Below, piece by piece: positions 63,459-64,000 of a stretch of DNA of 64,000 nucleotides. A model generated the notes under the pieces. The model was not told the origin of the DNA. It did no database searches and was given only the letters and a program-made list of their open reading frames with translations. The DNA is taken from positions 248,001 to 312,000 of the forward strand of contig NZ_JOCT01000001.1 in assembly GCF_000717875.1 (NCBI RefSeq), in the 5' to 3' direction. Each line of letters begins with the position of its first letter. Within the stretch, counting starts at the first letter, position 1. This DNA is from Streptomyces sp. NRRL S-455. GTDB lineage: Bacteria; Actinomycetota; Actinomycetes; Streptomycetales; Streptomycetaceae. Made by a program: the position numbers and the translations under genes.

Positions 63459-64000
63459 TCATGTGCAACGAGCCGGTCTGCCGGGACGTTCCCGCCCCGC
63501 CGCCTCCGTCTGCCGTGCTTCGGACAGGCCGTACGTCTGCCACTCGCGCGGCGTCACGCCGTAGGCCGCGCGGAAGGCACGGCTGAAGTGGCTGGGGCTG
63601 ACGAAACCCCAGCGCCGGGCGACGGTCGCCACACCGTGCCCAAGGGCCGGGGACAGCAGCAGGTCCCGCCGGCACCGCTCCAGACGCTGCGTCCGGATCC
63701 ACTCCCCTACCGTCACTCCCTCGAGCTGGAAGAGTTTGTGCAGGTAGCGGACGGACATGAAGTGCGCGGCGGCGATCACGGGTGGTGACAGGTCCGGGTC
63801 GGAGAGATTGCGCAGGATGTGGTCCTTGACGCGCACGAGGGTGGCCGCGGCGGTTTCCGGCGCCCGGGGGGCGAAGCGACCGCGGCGTTCGTTGATCAGC
63901 AGCGCCAGCAGGTCGAGCGCGGTGGCGGCGAACTGACGGCCGACGACGGGGTCGAGCCCCGCCGCCTCGCGGGCCAGGCCCGCGAAATAGGTCGCCACCA
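63459..64000 (-). CDS. AraC-family transcriptional regulator, 5' end beyond the window
   Basis: About 180 C-terminal residues. The double helix-turn-helix (about 85-165 of the visible part) reads LSPPVIAAAHFMSVRYLHKLFQLEG and VATVARRWGFVSPSHFSRAFRAAYGVTPREW, the AraC signature. The region before it resembles an AraC-binding-like sensory domain. The sequence stays in frame to the window edge, so the first visible GTG is probably internal. Confidence 0.9.
   Translation of the reverse strand, partial: VATYFAGLAREAAGLDPVVGRQFAATALDLLALLINERRGRFAPRAPETAAATLVRVKDHILRNLSDPDLSPPVIAAAHFMSVRYLHKLFQLEGVTVGEWIRTQRLERCRRDLLLSPALGHGVATVARRWGFVSPSHFSRAFRAAYGVTPREWQTYGLSEARQTEAAGRERPGRPARCT

Overview
The window is high-GC DNA (third codon positions almost always G or C). 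It has GTG and TTG starts, AAGGAG/GAGGAG ribosome sites, secreted glycoside hydrolases with ricin-type lectin domains, several SpoIIE-type phosphatases with RsbW-like ATPase domains, and a citrulassin-like lasso peptide cluster. All of this points to a Streptomyces chromosome, probably outside the core. Everything here rests on reading the sequence and on family knowledge; no database search was run.

Layout. 1-1376 (-): 5' part of a secreted GH27 alpha-galactosidase. 1819-4278: PAS-GAF-SpoIIE-HATPase phosphatase. 4398-5076: truncated TetR gene joined to a decayed repeat. 5112-13498: sugar locus 1, with a LacI repressor, three TCACGTGA operators, an ABC importer, a secreted GH5-lectin enzyme and a GH1 beta-glucosidase. 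A second copy of the repeat sits at 13831-14083, so locus 1 lies between direct repeats. 14174-21921: small unknown protein, 1,423-aa multi-HAMP hybrid histidine kinase, ANTAR-GAF-PAS-SpoIIE protein. 22272-25811: pcaJ, pcaI and pcaF (end of the beta-ketoadipate pathway) with a divergent LysR regulator. 25941-28182: broken TetR, hemerythrin, cardiolipin synthase-like PLD protein. 28260-33996 (-): sugar locus 2 (SBP, two permeases, GH35). 34172-35528: DUF952 protein, small membrane protein, two DksA/TraR zinc-finger proteins. 35877-40283: NarL-type two-component pair, small secreted protein, one-chain SecDF. 40407-41357: pirin. 41383-50398: sugar locus 3 (GH63-like glucosidase, ABC importer, LacI repressor, divergent secreted clan GH-A enzyme with lectin-like modules), with CGAACCGGTTCG operators. 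50479-51351: LLM-class oxidoreductase. 51780-56389: complete lasso peptide cluster (precursor, cyclase, RRE, protease, ABC exporter). 56581-59049: phosphatase and RsbW-like ATPase, divergent. 59079-62309: two MFS transporters. 62768-64000: DUF5701-like protein and a partial AraC regulator.

How the parts fit. Three separate oligosaccharide uptake loci follow one logic: secreted or cytoplasmic hydrolase, lipoprotein, two permeases, and no ATPase, so they presumably share an MsiK-type ATPase encoded elsewhere. Two have their own LacI repressor and a clear palindromic operator set. Four phosphatase/ATPase proteins and two GTAT-N15-GGGTAW promoter-like sites suggest a stress sigma-factor partner-switching theme. 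The most distinctive system is the lasso cluster. Its predicted core, LLGDAGNDRLILSKN, belongs to the citrulassin family but has an aspartate inside the ring at position 4.
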